Shown here: positions 29,225-44,834 of the stretch, one piece after another
Layout of the letters: every line of letters starts with the position of its first letter
How positions within the stretch are numbered: the first letter of the stretch is position 1
Assembly (NCBI RefSeq): GCF_004027225.2
Contig: NC_044282.2
Coordinates: 59,947,225-60,011,224, forward strand
Source of the DNA: Strigops habroptila
Lineage: Eukaryota; Chordata; Aves; Psittaciformes; Psittacidae
Length of the DNA: 64,000 nt
Direction of reading: 5' to 3'
The notes under the pieces: generated by a model
Told to the model about the DNA's origin: nothing
Databases searched by the model: none
What the model saw: only the letters and a program-made list of their open reading frames with translations
Made by a program: the position numbers and the translations under genes

Positions 29225-29370
29225 TGGATGGATGGATGGATGGATGGATGGATGGATGGATGGATGGATGGATGGATGGACGGATAGATGGATGGATGGA
29301 TGGACGGACAGACAGATCAACAGACAGATAAATAAACAGGTAGGTAGATATATACATATATACATAAACA
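29225..29370 (+). repeat. GGAT tetranucleotide microsatellite with degenerate flank
   Basis: About 14 nearly perfect GGAT units run from 29225 to 29280, with further interrupted units to about 29306, then GACA/GATA-like and TATACA repeats to about 29370. It lies in BLK intron 10, about 136 bases upstream of the exon 11 acceptor. Confidence 0.97.
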
Positions 29371-31577
29371 GATACTGCCCATGTATGTGTGAACATGTTC
29401 AGCCCTACCAGCATACACGTGGCAACCAAAAGCTTCAAGCAGACAAGTCAAGAAGAACAGAAGCATCACTCTCTCTTTTGCTCAGAAGTTACAGCCCTGA
29501 GTCGTGTCTGCAGCAAGATGCAGAAAGTTGAAGCAAACCTGAAACCACATCACTGGATTCCTGGTTTCTGCCACAAGACTCTCCTCTCTAGTTGGCATTT
29601 TAATCACGAACAGCCCCAATTAAATATGTGAATTAAGAAAAAAAAACCTCAAAGAACTCATCCGTCCCTCAGTTACAGTAGCAAAGTCCAGATCTAGGAG
29701 GACAACTACATGTTTTTCAGTAGCCTTCTCTGTTCTTCCTCACTGTTCTGCTTTGGGATGGGGAAGAGACCCCTGGAGGTGCCTCCACAATAAAAACGAG
29801 ACTGATGTTTTCTTTCCCTGTGCTGGATCCAGACTAGGACCAAGAACACAAAACAGTTCTCCCCTCTGATAGCTACAGGATGCATTAGAGCAGAACACCC
29901 AGATATCCATAGAAATCTGGCTGGGATAGACAGTATTCCAAGACAAATCTGTTGTCTTGGGCATGTGCTGCCTTCTTCAACCATCTCCAAACTTTACTTT
30001 GGGATGTTCTTGCTCCCAAGCTCATCTTGAGTATTTAGCTCCTCGGAGCAGGGAGCAGCCCTGAGGAGGTGCCTGGTGCATGACAAGCCTCTATAAATGA
30101 TGGCAGCAATCTTTTATTGCTGGGTGCTGGGACATATAGAAAATAGAGATTGCAAAGTTGCTTTATCAGTCAAGTCTCAGATTTGGGTTAGACATTTATC
30201 AGGAGGGTGAGTGGATGTGTGCAACCCCTGCTAACAATGGTTAATACCTATTAAAGATTTTATGCGTCTGTGGGTGAGAGCAGAGCAATTTTCCACTCCA
30301 TACAGATTCACATCAGCGTCTCGACTTACATGTGGTTTTAAACAGGATACTAACACATACTTTCCAATGGTGTGTTTCTAACCTGTGTCAACACCCTTCA
30401 GCGCAAGTGCTGTTTGCTTCAGTGGAAAATGGAAGAATTGATGTAATTTCCTGTCCTGATGTTAATGAGATAGTACCCTTCGATGGGCCCGTTCCAGCCC
30501 AGAGTGCTTGTGAGCATGCACCCTCGAGACCGGCCGCAGTATCTAGTGCATCGGCCCAGAGATGTCTAATTTTAACTCCGACAGATGCTATTGGATCCAA
30601 AAATGCGCTCAAGAGGGTTGCGTGTCTGTTGGGCTGTGATGTCAGCCCAGCACCACAGATTAACAGATTGCAAAATAGCCCAAAACCTGCCCTTTTCCTC
30701 ATCCTCCTCCTGGAGTTACTCAGTGAGTGTTTGAATCCCTGCCCTGAGGAGGTGGTGCCGGTGGGAGGGGGAACAATGAAATATGTCCTTCCGACTGACG
30801 CCCATGCCTTAAGGGATGGGCAAAATCCTTCCTACCTCACAAGTTGTGGGTGGCGTCGGTGGGTTATTACGTTGTTGGGGTGTGTGGGTTTGGTCTGTAT
30901 TCAACTACCCCAGGCCTGGATGCTGTAAAGAGCATGGAGGGATGCGAGAGGGGTGTGCAGGGTAGTGAGTGAGTCCAGGAGACCATGGAGAGGTGTTGTC
31001 CATGCGCAATTGCTCAACCCTAGTGATGATGCCCACTGTGGGGACTAGTTGGCCATTGTAGTGGGTTTCTGGCCAGCTCAGGCCATGCCATACAATTACA
31101 TTCAAAGCTTCAACCCTGAATTCAGAGAGGAAGTTTGGGTGCACAGTGTTGCCCTGGGATGCGTTTCTCCTAGGAGTTCCTGCAGCCAGCGTGTTGTCAG
31201 ACTTCTACCACTGGTACAGACAAGGTCACTGGCCTGTCACTTCCACACACCTGCCTGGAAATGCTTCATTACTCCACATGCTCAATGCAACTCACAATGT
31301 TGTGTTAGATAAAGGCATGAGTACTTGTAGCTTCTGCTGTCCCTGCCTTAAAGTTGAGTATGATGTTGGCCAACAGCATTGCTCTGGGTCACCCCTATGA
31401 CCACAGCTGCGTGCAGATTGCTATGGCTATGGCACTTTCCTCTTGCATCGAAATGCATCAAACCAATCTCTGGGGTAATGATCCCACCAAAACCAACGGC
31501 TCTGTAATATAAATAGATTTGGACCATTCTGCTTATCATCAGGAATGTAAAACAAACCACAGGCTATAACTTTCAAG

Positions 31578-31666
31578 AGTAGGAATGAAAGAATGAAAAA
31601 GGGAAGGAGGGAAGTGGGGAGGTAAAGAAAGAGGGAGGGAGGGAAGGAAAAAAATAAGGGAAAGAT
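31578..31666 (+). repeat. GA-rich simple-sequence tract
   Basis: The tract consists of GGGA, GGAA and GAAA units such as gagggagggagggaaggaaa, within BLK intron 10. Confidence 0.85.
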
Positions 31667-32794
31667 ACTAAACAGTGAGGGTGCAGTTGGCCCCATAACC
31701 TCTCACAGAGATAAAGCTGAGATAAGGAAGATTTATCAGTAGTGAAAAGAGAAGGCACTTAAACATCTTCTTCTGCTCACTCATAGGGGTTCAGAGGAAA
31801 TAAAAATGGCAGATAGCGACACTGCTTTAATGCATTTAAATATTTTCATTCTGGTTAAAGGAAGAAGGAAAATCTTTTACTGCCGTATAATGTTTGCTCA
31901 AATCTTAAGATTCTCCATTTTTTAATATGTTATATAATTGGTCTGTATGATGGCTGGAGCCAAGTGGCCAGCCTTTACACGTTGTTTGCTGCCAGACCTG
32001 CACATCAAAATAGCTGCATTCAACTGTGGTGCTGATGCTTCAGGTTTTTTTCCCAGTATTTCCAAAATTAGCCTAACTCTGCTCTGGGTGAGCCAAACTC
32101 TGTCGAGAGAAGTAGAGCCAAACTCTGTCCACTAGGACCAAAGTGGAGTGATTTTGCCAATCTCATCCTTCGTGTACAACTTTTTGCCAAGATGCTGCCA
32201 CTTTGATTGCGGCTTCTCTGATTTTGACCTGTTTGAGTTTAGATGAACTTTCAGACTAAAACGTTACAGTGCAGGTGCAGCTAGTAACATTTACAGACTG
32301 GGGACGCTCAGAGTTAATAAACCCTACAAAGGTCAACGTTTGTTCTCATAAGAAGCAATATTCGCGGATCTGGGAGTCAGAACATCCGTCATGCCTCAAT
32401 CATGAGAAGGGAAGAACTGCCGAAACCCCTCATGTCTCTACACTGAAAGTCTCTCTGTCGAGCTTTTTCTTCCTTTTTGCTAAAAAGAGAAACAAACTTA
32501 TTTCCTGCTCAGCAAGCCAGAAAAACAAATGAAACCAAGTCCAAAACCTGAAAAACCAAGCCCCAATTCTCTAGCACTCCACTAAATTCCCCTGAGTCTG
32601 TCCTAAGGACAGCAGAGCATTGCTGAGCTGACATGCACATCAACACAAGAGGGCTGAGAGAGAAACCCTAAGAGAGCACACCAGGAGGTGCTGTTTTTCT
32701 CCATGAAACAGACGCTCTGTCAGACTTCAGACTTACAAGAATTTCAATAACAAATAGTGGCCTTGAGTCTATTTCTCGGAGACTGTTCACTGAC

Positions 32795-32871
32795 CTGAGC
32801 AGACATGTCAATGAGTTTGGGGAGGTTCAGTTGGCTTCCTTCTTCTGTCTTCAAGTAATCCAGCAAACACC
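32795..32871 (-). CDS. BLK: BLK coding exon 10: kinase helix D-E region
   Basis: This 77-nt exon, the canonical Src-family length, encodes residues 311-335: CLLDYLKTEEGSQLNLPKLI then DMSAQ. It lacks an internal ATG and so is invisible to a simple ORF search; I found it from the family pattern. The acceptor is cttcttttgcag, the donor is TCAG followed by gtcagt, and the phases (1 in, 0 out) join exons 9 and 11 exactly. Confidence 0.96.
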
Positions 32872-35172
<2,301 letters not shown>

Positions 35173-35322
35173 GACTGTAATGATGGATTAGCTCTGGCAG
35201 GCTGGAGAAAGTCATCCTTGGGGAGATGTAGTACCCCCCACCATCCAAGGAGCGGATCCTGTAGTGTTTGATGATGTCCCCATGAGCAGAGTCGCTGTCT
35301 CTCACAGACAAGGAGTAGGCAC
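35173..35322 (-). CDS. BLK: BLK coding exon 7: SH2 C-terminal half
   Basis: This 150-nt exon encodes residues 150-198: AYSLSVRDSD, HGDIIKHYRIRSLDGGGYYI, then SPRMTFSSLPELIHHYS. This is the second half of the SH2 fold, including the GGYYIS strand and the pY+3 pocket region. The last exon base is C before gtgagt, a less common donor context. Joining with exon 8 yields a glutamine codon (C+AG) at 199, where human BLK has lysine. Confidence 0.96.
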
Positions 35323-38300
35323 CTGGAGAATAAGCAGAAGAAAGAACTGTGAGGACAAGCAGAACCCTCCTCAAGGATCACCTACCTCCCTTACCTTGGC
35401 TGCCTACAGCTACAGATACCTCTCTCAGCCCTTGCTGTTGCCTTCCCAGGGCAAGTCCCACCGGGCTGCAAAGATACAATCTTCCCTCTCTTCAAGTGGA
35501 GAAGATAAAGTTCATGAGAGCTTAACTGTGCCTGTAGAAGCATCATTGTGTAAAACCTGCCTATGCCTTGGCCATCAGCCCCAAAGAATCAATACGGCAA
35601 TCAATAGCACATCTCCAGCCAGAGCAACCATATGCTCCTTAGGTCATGATAGTCCTGCCATATCTCCCATCTGAGCTCTGTCAACACCATCACCTCATCT
35701 GGGTGAAACAAGTGACTGCAGTCTCACCAGCTTGTGGAAACACAGGACTGACAAGGAGCTGAACCAGCCCACCAGCACAACCAGAGGTAAGGTCAAGAGA
35801 TACGAGCCCCTTCTCATCATTATCCAAGGTCCCTGTAACCGTTATCCACTATAACCCTTATGCCAAGGTCAGTCGTTTATCTGGGAAGTACAGAAGGAGG
35901 ATTCATGAGAATTGTCGTGTTCAACCATGAACTTGTGACTGTGGATAAACCACATGTAGAGATTCACATTTAGATTCACAAGCCTTTTGACCTCAAGGGA
36001 GCTACATAACAATCTGCCACTCCAACCTGCTGTTCTCTCCTTTGTAATGGGTTTATAATCTAAACCATGGGGTTGGGTTTTTTGCACAGAAAAACATTAC
36101 TAGATGTTGCTACAGAGCAGTGGCTTCCACCCTATGTCAGTGTAAATTTCAATGCAGTTTATCTGGGATTCTTATTTTATCCTTTGTCTGGATTGTATTT
36201 CTGGAGTAAGTTGTTACAAGCCTGCTGGGCTGTTAGAAGTCTAATACGTCACTCGGGTTGATAGGCTGCCTTTTTAATGTTTGAAAAGGCAAGGCTATGT
36301 ATGTTAAAAAGTACCTATCTGTCATGTAGGATCATAAGCAGAAGTGGGGCCTTCCACAGGGACCCTGAAACCCTAATCTTGCATGTGAGGGGAAAATCTA
36401 CCAAGATATAACTCTCACTTGCTGCTGTTTCTCCATTGCAGCATCAGCAGTTCCTTACACTGAGGCTGCAAACCTTTGTTTTAAAAATAACAGAAGAAAA
36501 CCACCTCTGTGGATATTTGCTCTGTTGCAGTGATTATAAATCTTTACACGCAGAATTTGGGATGGCCTAAAATTCTTCCAAGCACTAGCAGTCATTTGGG
36601 GGACAGAGACCAGACTGTGAGATAAGGTGGCATAATGTTCATGGAAGATCTGCTGGATTAAATGCAGAGCCAGGGAACCTTAAGAATGGAAGCACACAGC
36701 CTCGGCATGGTCGGATCCTTCTCAACAGAGGATGAAACTCTTTCCTTCACCATGAATGTCAGGCAGAAGACAGAGTGAGAAGCCTTTTTAGCTCTATCAC
36801 TCCTGCAGCTGAACAGCTTAGATACAGCCCTGAAGAATGTTCAATGGACAAGAAAAAAATCAAGGGGAGGGCAAAGGAATGGCTCATTTTTGCAGCCAAA
36901 GGTCACTACACAGCTAAGGATGTCTTTCCTCTGGCTCCTCTGTGGTACCTGTGTGTACCAAATTATTATTAACTTCTATTATCGTTGTTGAGGATGCTGA
37001 CATTATTTTAATTTCAGAGTGAATGAAATAACATGCAGGCTAGGCTGCAGCCCATCAGATCTGAGCTTCTATGGCACAAGTTCAGAAGTGTGCTTTGCAT
37101 GCCTGGGATGTGGCTTAGAGTACATGTGGGATTTTTACAAGGCAAGGCCTGATAGAAGAAAGAGCCAAACGTGGTGTGAACCCAGCTGCACTGACGACAG
37201 ATAGCACTGCAAAAGGGAGGGCAGGAATTAACAACTAACACGTGTGCGAGTGCGTGCATGGGGGCTGAGAGTCATGAGAAGAGGAGACCTGGCCTGTTTG
37301 GTAGTGTGGTTGCACCCAAAATGCCTGCTCCTCTCCTTTCCAGACCCCACTGACTCTTTAAACCCTCTTGCATCTTTCAAACTGGTGATGCACAGCATGC
37401 AGCAGTAACAGGAGCTCCAGACACCCTCCAGCCCAATCTATCAGCTGTCTACTCCCAACGTGAATACTTATTCTGTCATTAGAGTTAATGACTGTATTTT
37501 ACCCCAAGTCAGAGTTTAGTTTGCTGGAGTGAGTGTGGTAGAGCTTTCCATGTCATTCACCATGGACTATTACAGTTCCCTTGGGAGCTGCAGTCTAAAG
37601 GCAAAGCACTAAGGCTGAAAAGCTTCAATTCTCTCTTCTCCCAGGAACAGCAGCAAATGAAGAATGTTAAGTGGAGCCAGACAGATGGCAAGACTCCAAA
37701 TCTCTCCCAATGATAGCCAGGATGGCCGAGAGGAGTTCTAGCTCCTCAGCCCCAAGGGGCATTTGCCTGTCCAACAGTCCTGCATTGCATCCTGGCACAG
37801 ACCTGGGCTCAACACTAGCTCAGAGCAGTCTGAGCACAAACAAATCTTGCCCTGTGCAGCTCTGAATGTCATACCCTCCTTTTCTGGGTATGGGATTCCT
37901 GAACCATCCTGCAAGGAGTCTTAGATTCTTTCTTTTCAAAGAGTGGAAGGTTTTGTATGGGAAAGAACAACAGAAGATATAAAGGGTGAGATTCAGCTTT
38001 GCATCATACCTGGGGCTGACTCAGTCACCTAAACATGAGAGTCAGGTACTGCTTGAGGTGCTCTGGGACATCTGCATGGGGGTGGCAGATATGGTGCAAA
38101 ACCACATCTCGTGGGGGAGCACCTGGAAACGACCTGGAGATGTTCATGTTTTGGCAACCAAATCAAGCCCCACTGGCTACGGTGGGAGCCCAGGCAATGG
38201 CTATATGTGAGGTGTCTACATGTTGGTGTCTGCACCTCAGACTGAGTCCCAGCACATGGGTCATCTCTTGCTCTTATAGGTCTCATCAGGGTCTTAACTC

Positions 38301-39653
38301 CTTCCCTACAGGAAACGCAGGGGCTCAGCTGGAGACAGTGGCTGAGCTGTGCAAGGTCCCTGCTGCGGGGAGCAGGGACGCAGCAGTCTTGCTGCAGGCC
38401 AGGACTTCGTGACTCGGCACAGCTGTGTGACTGTGTTCCTGCAGGTTTCAGAATGAGTATTACTTGAGGGGAAGATTTGTTTATTTCCAGTAGCTTCTCT
38501 CTGCCCATGATTTCACTGCTGGTCTGCTTCCCACACTGTCTTGACAAGGACCCATCTTCCCAGACGCTGAATGTGCCTTTCACGGCCTCTGAAAAGGATG
38601 GCTGAGAGAAAAGCCCCCAGGGTTGCAGAATTTGTGTGTCTTTAATCATTAGCAAAATGACACATTGCTTAGGATGGGTTATGAATAGGTGCTGCTGTTA
38701 GGCAGGGTGCAAAATGCATCCCACTGTGGCTGAGAAAAACCAATATGAGACAACCACCCTCCAGCGCATGCAGTTAGAGGGGATACTGCCCTTAGCTTAA
38801 CTCCGTGCTCAGCCCTGGAGGTCAAATGTTGCTGGTGCAAAGTGAATGAAAATATAGGTCGTGGAGGAGGAAAACAGGAAGAACTTGGGGAGCTCGAAGG
38901 GCAGGCATTGCTCCGGATATCTCATGGTGGGTCATAGGATTTTTACATTAGTGTACTCAGCTTCATGGCACATTTGGAGAAGAGGGGCTTTGTCTTTTCC
39001 CCATTCTCTTTAGAAAGGAGGAAGCTGTGGTTAAGGCTGATCAAATGGTGTCACCATGGCCATTCAGGCAGTCTAAAGCACAGGGTATTCAGGTAGAAGC
39101 TAATCTCATAGAGTGATTCAGAGGATGAGGTGTTTGAAGCAATAACAGCCATATTTTAAGACAGAATGCGAAATATCAGAGAAGACAGAGGTAAGACTCA
39201 CATTTCTGAGCAGAGGTGACCTCTGACCATTTGGGACTAACACCGGTCTTTCATGGAGTGGAACAGGCCACATCTGCTAATGCAGAGTATCACTTACCTC
39301 CAGCTAAGTCTGCTTCTAGACAGCAGAGACCAGGAACTGAAGATTGGGTCTAGCCTGGTTATTTCTCCTTGAATCTCCAGACTCCACCACCTCTGTCCAA
39401 GCCCTGTGTGATCCATCCACACTCCAGAGAACTGCAGGGAATGATTTCACCCTGTGTGTGCAGCTTGTGGCCAGCAGAAGTAGGGGACTATTGTCCTGCG
39501 CAAGTGTAGGGAATGGTCTGATCTCATTGATGGGTGGCCTCTAGAGATGCCACAAAGTCTAGGATCATGTGTGGACAGAGGGCCTCACTCCTTCACAGAT
39601 CTTCAGATACAATGCACAAGTGTCTGCTGGGCTTATGCACAGCATGTATGTTA

Positions 39654-39725
39654 CATTTAAGTTGTAAAAAACCTGTAAGATCATCAAGTTCAACTGTAAG
39701 ACTAACACTGATGCCAACAAGGAGG
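39654..39725 (-). mobile_element. CR1 LINE 3' fragment, diverged
   Basis: acctgtaagatcatcaagttc followed by caactgtaagactaacactg corresponds to the reverse of the CR1 AACTTGATGATC-TTACAG-type 3' region. Confidence 0.65.
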
Positions 39726-39808
39726 GATGCTTTCCATGAGGATTTGCAGTTTTCAGAATTTTTAGGGAACATTCAGATCAGGAAACATTGAAGAGATTTG
39801 TTTCTAAG

Positions 39809-39902
39809 CATGGTGGTTGAGTCACCATCCCTACGGTTATTTAAAAGACATGTAGATGTGGCATTTAGGGACATGGCTTAGTGGTGGGCTTGGCAGTGCT
39901 TC
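39809..39902 (+). mobile_element. CR1 LINE fragment
   Basis: gtggttgagtcaccatccc, tttaaaagacatgtagatgtgg, catttagggacatggc and ttagtggtgggcttggcagtg follow the CR1 order closely. The terminal part is missing; it stops before the expected GGTTGGA block. Confidence 0.8.
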
Positions 39903-40166
39903 ATGCACTGGAGGGACAACCTAAACTAGCTTCCAGACTATCTTCAAGTTAACAGCACAGAACAAAGAAATTGCAATTACACAGTTAATTGTTATGGTTT
40001 ATAACTATACCCACTGTCCAAGAGAAGTGACCACAATGCTCTCCTCTCCATCCTAATTGAGTCATGTCTTCATATGGAAGGAAAGTGGATGAATACCACC
40101 TTTTCTTCTCCAGTCAGTCTCCTTCCAAAAGTTTTGGTTTGCATCAATTCTCCCTGCTACAGACTA

Positions 40167-41886
<1,720 letters not shown>

Positions 41887-41985
41887 TTTTCCTCTTCTAA
41901 ACTGTCCACTTGTGCGACGAAGTTACTGGGGATGTAGCCTTTCCTCCCACTGCTGAGAGATTTTGCCAGCCACCAGTCCCCTTCA
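41887..41985 (-). CDS. BLK: BLK coding exon 5: second half of SH3
   Basis: This 99-nt exon, the standard Src-family length, encodes residues 82-113: [10 protein letters not shown] with the paired tryptophans of the SH3 binding face, then [11 protein letters not shown], the closing SH3 motif with its conserved Pro and Tyr, then an acidic SLEEE connector into SH2. The donor is AAAA followed by gtaagt. The split Lys114 codon is completed in exon 6. Confidence 0.95.
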
Positions 41986-43012
41986 CTGCAAAGCAAGCAG
42001 GAGAAAAAGCCTGAGTGCCCAGAGGAGGTTTCATGACAAGCTAACGCTGTGGTGGCAGTGTAGTTTATGGGGTTTCGAGCACTACAAAGACTAGGGCTCC
42101 TTAGTCCACTCTACAGGTGCCTCTCAATTTCCTATGACTACCACCAAGTTGAAGGCTGTTGGTCTCTCAGGGACTTCTGGAGGTGACAGACTCTTTCTGT
42201 GAATGCAGAGGAAGCAATGAGCGACCACAAATCCAAACTTCTGCTATGTGCCCCACGTGAGAAGAGAGAAATCTGGGTCATCATGGGGTTATTTTGTCTC
42301 TTGCATAGGGGGTCCTTCTTTTTGCTCCTTCCTTTTTCTGCTGGATACCCCACTGCTTTGCTCTCCCATTGCTGGCTCAGCCATCAGCTGTGACCAAACA
42401 GCATCCCCATGCAGCAGGCTCTTCATCTTCCTGCCCCATGGGTCCCATCCCACTGCATCTGTTTGAGAATTGTCCTCTCTGGAGGCCATCTCACAGAGCA
42501 GTCAAGGATGGAGCAGCCCTACAGGGTGTGTTGATTGGGACACCCAACCCCGCCTCTGCCTTGTTATGGTCCAGCCGGATGGACTGTCAGCCTCCTTTCT
42601 CATTTGAGAAGCTGAAATGAAACCACATACCTTTATGGCTCGATTCTGTCCTTCCCTCTGACTACACCCAACCCACATCCTTTGCAAAAGCACGATCAGC
42701 ACAAAATATGAAACAGGAGCTAGCTTATGGTTGTAATTTATGCTACTTCTGTGCCCATGGGCACCAGCAGTGAAGAAGGTCCCACAGTATCCAGACAGAG
42801 ACAATGCCCAACCCCGAAGTATCTGTAACCCATGGAAGTGTCACCTTCTTACCTTACAGAGAGAAGAGGTACACATATTCACGCTCTGGAGCAAAGACAG
42901 GATACATGCTCAGCTCTGGTGAACTGCAAACTGATGTCTGACCCCAAGGTACCCCCTTCCCCAGCATCTCCATGCTCATGTTTGAACCTCCCTCTTGCAG
43001 TAGGTCACTTAC
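41986..43012 (-). other. BLK: BLK intron 4
   Basis: This 1.0-kb intron divides the SH3 domain, starting gtaagt and ending gctttgcag. I see no recognised feature in it. Confidence 0.88.
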
Positions 43013-43106
43013 TTGGAGAGGACTTGGAGTTTCTCCCCCTTGACCAGCTGCAGGTCACGGTCACTTGAGGCAGGAAAATCGTACAGTGCAATCACAATCA
43101 GGTTAT
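43013..43106 (-). CDS. BLK: BLK coding exon 4: first half of SH3
   Basis: This exon encodes residues 51-80 (with split codons Asp50 and Asn81): NLIVIALYDF, then PASSDRDLQL and VKGEKLQVLS. ALYDF is the SH3 signature that forms the first specificity pocket for proline-rich ligands, and the acidic RT-loop (SSDRDLQL) follows. The acceptor is cttcttacag and the donor is CCAA followed by gtaagt. Confidence 0.94.
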
Positions 43107-44228
43107 CTGTAAGAAGCAGAGCACCACTGAACCCACCACTATTGAATTCCCTGACAGAAGGGTGATGCACACCCTGTTGGTATGACAGGGCATTTCATAC
43201 ACACACCCCCCTCCAGGAGCTGTCCCCCAAAAGCCAAGCTTTCCACCAACCCACCTTTCCTCCCAACTGCAGGCTCTGCTCAGGGACTAACACTGATTCA
43301 CCAAAGTGTTTCCAGTGCATGTGTTTTTAAAGAACTCCAGACACCCCTATCCACACAACCTGGTGTGTCAACAAGAGAAAAAGGTTTTTGTGGAATAAGA
43401 AGGGTCATAAATAACCTGTCAGTGTTTGGCTTGAGTTTTACATGGCGGTAAATGAAAACTGCTGTAGTAACATTTCCCAGAGTGGCTCTGGGATTTGACT
43501 CAAAAAGATGAGGCTTTCTTGATTGAAAAAGGTATAAAGTCATCTCAGTTTCTGTTATTTGAGCCCATTGCTAGGATTTAACTCTCCCTCCAGCTGCTCT
43601 AGTCTCTGCCTGTATCTTGCCATCCCTTTACATCCCTTGCAGATGTGCCACCACATTTTAAGTCACCCTGCTGCTTTTGACCTGGCAGCTCTACAGCATG
43701 TGGCTGTCCTGCTCAGCTGAAATTCCCACAGGGGTGGTGGATGCTCCAGGATCCCCTGCCCTCTTCCTAGCCCCAATGCACTTGAGATGCTCCAGACCAC
43801 AAAACCAGTGCTCTGTGTCTCCCATTTCACTTGCAACCCACTTGGTCCGAGGCTGTGAGCAAGTCTGCATCCCCATCCCCTGCCCTACCACGTTGCTTTT
43901 ACTCCAGCCATGTTGGGCGATGGTAAATTCTGGCATGGCAAAATGGACTTTCTCTCTCTGGTGCACATGAACTGTACTGTGTGTGGCAAAATTGCTGCCT
44001 GGTACATGCAAACCCACGCCAGAGCAGATCTCTGTGGGCTGGAGCTGCATCACTACATTTGCATGCCCGGGTTGTGCCAGTGCTGCTCTCGGAGAGGTTG
44101 TGCAACCGTTCACATGTGCTCTGTGCTCGCAGCTACTGAAGCAGAAATGAGCAGCTATTTTTGGGTAGATCAGACTTTATAAAGAGGATCGGCACACGCA
44201 CATGAACACAAAAATCAAACAAGACCAC

Positions 44229-44495
44229 AATGGTGAAAAAGAAGAAGGGGAAAAAGAAGGAGAAGACAAAGGAGAAAAAGGAGAAAAGAAAAAGAGAAAA
44301 AAAAAATAAAGAAGAAGAAGAAAAGAAAAGGAAAAGAAGAAAAAAGAAAAAGAAAAAGAGGAAAAAAGAAAAAGAAAAAGAGAAAAAGATAAAGAAAAGA
44401 AGAAAAAGAAAAGAAAAAGAAAAGACGAAAAAAGAAAAAGAAAAAGAAAAAATAAAAGAAAAAGAAAATGAAAAATAAAAAGAGGAAAAAAAAAG
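44229..44495 (+). repeat. Polypurine tract, left arm
   Basis: About 265 bases are almost entirely A and G (AAAAAGAAAAAG, GAAGAAGAAG units). It lies in BLK intron 3, so the transcribed minus strand is pyrimidine in the RNA sense. Long mirror-like homopurine runs can form triplex DNA. Confidence 0.95.
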
Positions 44496-44590
44496 TGTCC
44501 TGGGTTCAGCTATAGCAGTCATTTTTCTCCTTCTTAGCAGCTGGTGCAATGCTGTGTTTTTGACTTTCAGCCTGGGAACAATGCTGAAAA
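44496..44590 (+). mobile_element. LTR-like fragment of an avian endogenous retrovirus
   Basis: tgtcctgggttcagctatag, then ttcttagcagctggtgcaat, then gctgtgttttt resembles the first bases of a widespread avian endogenous-retrovirus LTR as I remember it. Only about 95 bases remain, starting with TG. No internal region or second LTR is visible, so there is no viral gene. Confidence 0.5.
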
Positions 44591-44834
44591 GAAAAAAGAG
44601 AAAGAGGAAAAAGAAAAAATAAAAAAATGAAAAAATAAAAATAAAATAAAAAATAAAAAATAAAAATAAAAATATAAATAAAAATATAAATAAAAATATA
44701 AATATGAAGAAATAGAAAAAGAAAAAGAAAAAGAGAAAAGAAAAAGAAAAAAGAAAAGAGAAAGAAAGAAAAAGATTAAAAAAAGAAAAAGAAAAGGGAA
44801 AGAAAAAAGAAAAAATAGAAGATAAGAAAAGGAG
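44583..44834 (+). repeat. Polypurine/AT tract, right arm
   Basis: About 250 bases of AAAAAG units with a central block of TAAAAA and TATAAATAAAAA repeats. It adjoins the LTR-like fragment directly. Confidence 0.95.

Larger units (their letters stand above)
29090..32794 (-). other. BLK: BLK intron 10
   Basis: This 3.7-kb intron holds a GGAT tetranucleotide repeat near its 3' end (29225-29370), a plus-strand 198-codon open frame of unknown meaning (30332-30928) and a GA-rich tract (31578-31666). Confidence 0.9.

Noticed and set aside
38029..38655. 208-codon minus-strand frame in BLK intron 6
   Set aside because: It has no recognisable domain and cannot be spliced into BLK, since exons 6 and 7 already join in frame.
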